Program-made: the position numbers and the translations under genes
Source: CAYWJT01 sp964458655
GTDB taxonomy: Bacteria; Acidobacteriota; Aminicenantia; Aminicenantales; Saccharicenantaceae
Length of the DNA stretch: 14,477 nt
Assembly (NCBI GenBank): GCA_964458655.1
Contig: CAYWJT010000062.1
Location: 1-14,477 of the forward strand
Reading direction: 5' to 3'
Notes under the pieces: model-generated
Seen by the model: the letters and a program-made list of their open reading frames with translations, nothing else
Database searches by the model: none
What the model was told of the DNA's origin: nothing
Shown here: one piece after another, positions 14,179 through 14,477 of the stretch
Layout of the letters: each line of letters starts with the position of its first letter
How positions within the stretch are numbered: the first letter of the stretch is position 1

Positions 14179-14477
14179 CAGACATATCCTCCTTTGCCGC
14201 CGAGCTAAAATGTTCCCGGGCTGATCGAACGAGCGCCGCCTCGGCGGCGGGTCGAGGCATTAAAGCCTGTCGACATTAGTTGGCCCTTTGGCCGTTTCCG
14301 AGCCCTCGGATAGCGCTCAAGGAGCGTATGCACATACTGCTTCGTGACGCCGCATGTCCATGGCCCTTCCGTGACCTTCCTCTTCCGGGGATTTCGGTTA
14401 CATTGTAGATGATTCAATGCGGCGGTGAGCTCGTTCAGATACATAGGTGACACGATGGGCTATGATAGGTGCCGCCA
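14179..14477. other. Region without a convincing gene at the right edge
   Basis: Apart from the inverted repeats, this stretch holds an 82-codon open frame on the minus strand (14453 to 14205, GTG start, in-frame TAG just upstream at 14462-14460). It has no ribosome site at either GTG 14453 or ATG 14444. It uses codons such as CTA, CAA, CGA and AAT that the neighbouring genes avoid. Its product would be very basic, and no family was recognised; the middle faintly recalls serine-recombinase C-terminal segments. It overlaps the hairpin cluster fully, so it is more likely non-coding or a remnant than a gene. No tRNA or rRNA signature was found. Confidence 0.4.
14234..14424. repeat. Dense cluster of back-to-back inverted repeats
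   Basis: Six small hairpins follow one another almost without gaps. They are CGCCGCC/GGCGGCG (14234-14240 with 14243-14249); GTCG-AGGC/GCCT-CGAC with a 2-base bulge (14251-14258 with 14265-14274); GGCC/GGCC (14282-14285 with 14290-14293); CCGAG/CTCGG (14298-14302 with 14305-14309); CGCTC/GAGCG (14314-14318 with 14322-14326); and GTATG/CATAC (14326-14330 with 14333-14337). A longer-range pair CGCCGCAT/ATGCGGCG joins 14348-14355 to 14417-14424. The arrangement suggests a structured RNA or a palindromic repeat element; no known RNA family was recognised on either strand. Confidence 0.4.

Noticed and set aside
14211..14235. tRNA-like T-loop (GTTCGATC on the minus strand)
   Set aside because: The flanking bases do not form a T-stem, and no acceptor or anticodon arm at the right spacing was found.
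14205..14453. Serine-recombinase C-terminal fragment
   Set aside because: Only a loose likeness around a W-T-x-x-V-T segment was seen; no catalytic domain or repeat ends are in the window, so no mobile-element call is made.
1..14477. CRISPR array, rRNA, complete insertion sequence or prophage genes
   Set aside because: No regularly spaced direct repeats, transposase, integrase or phage structural motif was found on either strand.

Overview
The window is a G+C-rich stretch (roughly 60-65% by eye, with codon third positions mostly G or C) carrying ten convincing protein genes at high density. The first gene has a lipoprotein signal, and one gene encodes a diiron A-type flavoprotein, which points to a Gram-negative anaerobe or microaerophile. 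The overall look (GH106-like glycosidase lipoprotein, GldG/DUF4340 ABC system, FprA-type flavoprotein) would fit Acidobacteriota/Aminicenantota-like bacteria. That placement is a guess from gene content; no rRNA or taxonomic marker settles it. No CRISPR array, rRNA, tRNA or intact insertion sequence was seen.

Left block, plus strand (about 1-5980). A promoter-like site at 60-88 precedes a large lipoprotein glycoside hydrolase related to GH106 alpha-L-rhamnosidases. It is followed at 15, 5 and 27 bases by a DUF1846 protein, a small polytopic membrane protein and a GNAT acetyltransferase. The short gaps suggest one transcription unit, closed by a terminator-like hairpin at 5950-5974. The functional link between these genes is not obvious from sequence.

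Middle, plus strand (about 5980-7245). A stand-alone A-type flavodiiron protein with a complete diiron ligand set sits behind its own A+T-rich leader. It probably reduces O2 or NO to protect an anaerobic metabolism. Its redox partner is not in the window. A 159-base convergent gap with three small inverted repeats separates it from the next block.

Right block, minus strand (14110 down to 7405). Arginyl-tRNA synthetase (argS) is followed after 51 bases by a four-gene ABC system in the order ATPase, ABC-2 permease, GldG-family auxiliary protein, DUF4340 protein. Start and stop codons overlap or nearly touch (ATGA overlap, SD on the previous stop, GTGA overlap), so the four products are probably translated together and form one envelope complex of unknown substrate.

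Right end (14111-14477). This 367-base stretch has no convincing gene. It holds the argS leader, with a promoter-like site and a possible attenuator or leader peptide, and an unusually dense run of back-to-back inverted repeats (14234-14424) that could be a structured RNA or part of a repeat element. The most interesting open questions are this hairpin cluster, the P-loop-like motif in the DUF1846 protein inside a glycosidase operon, and the hairpin that presents the Shine-Dalgarno sequence of the ABC ATPase gene.
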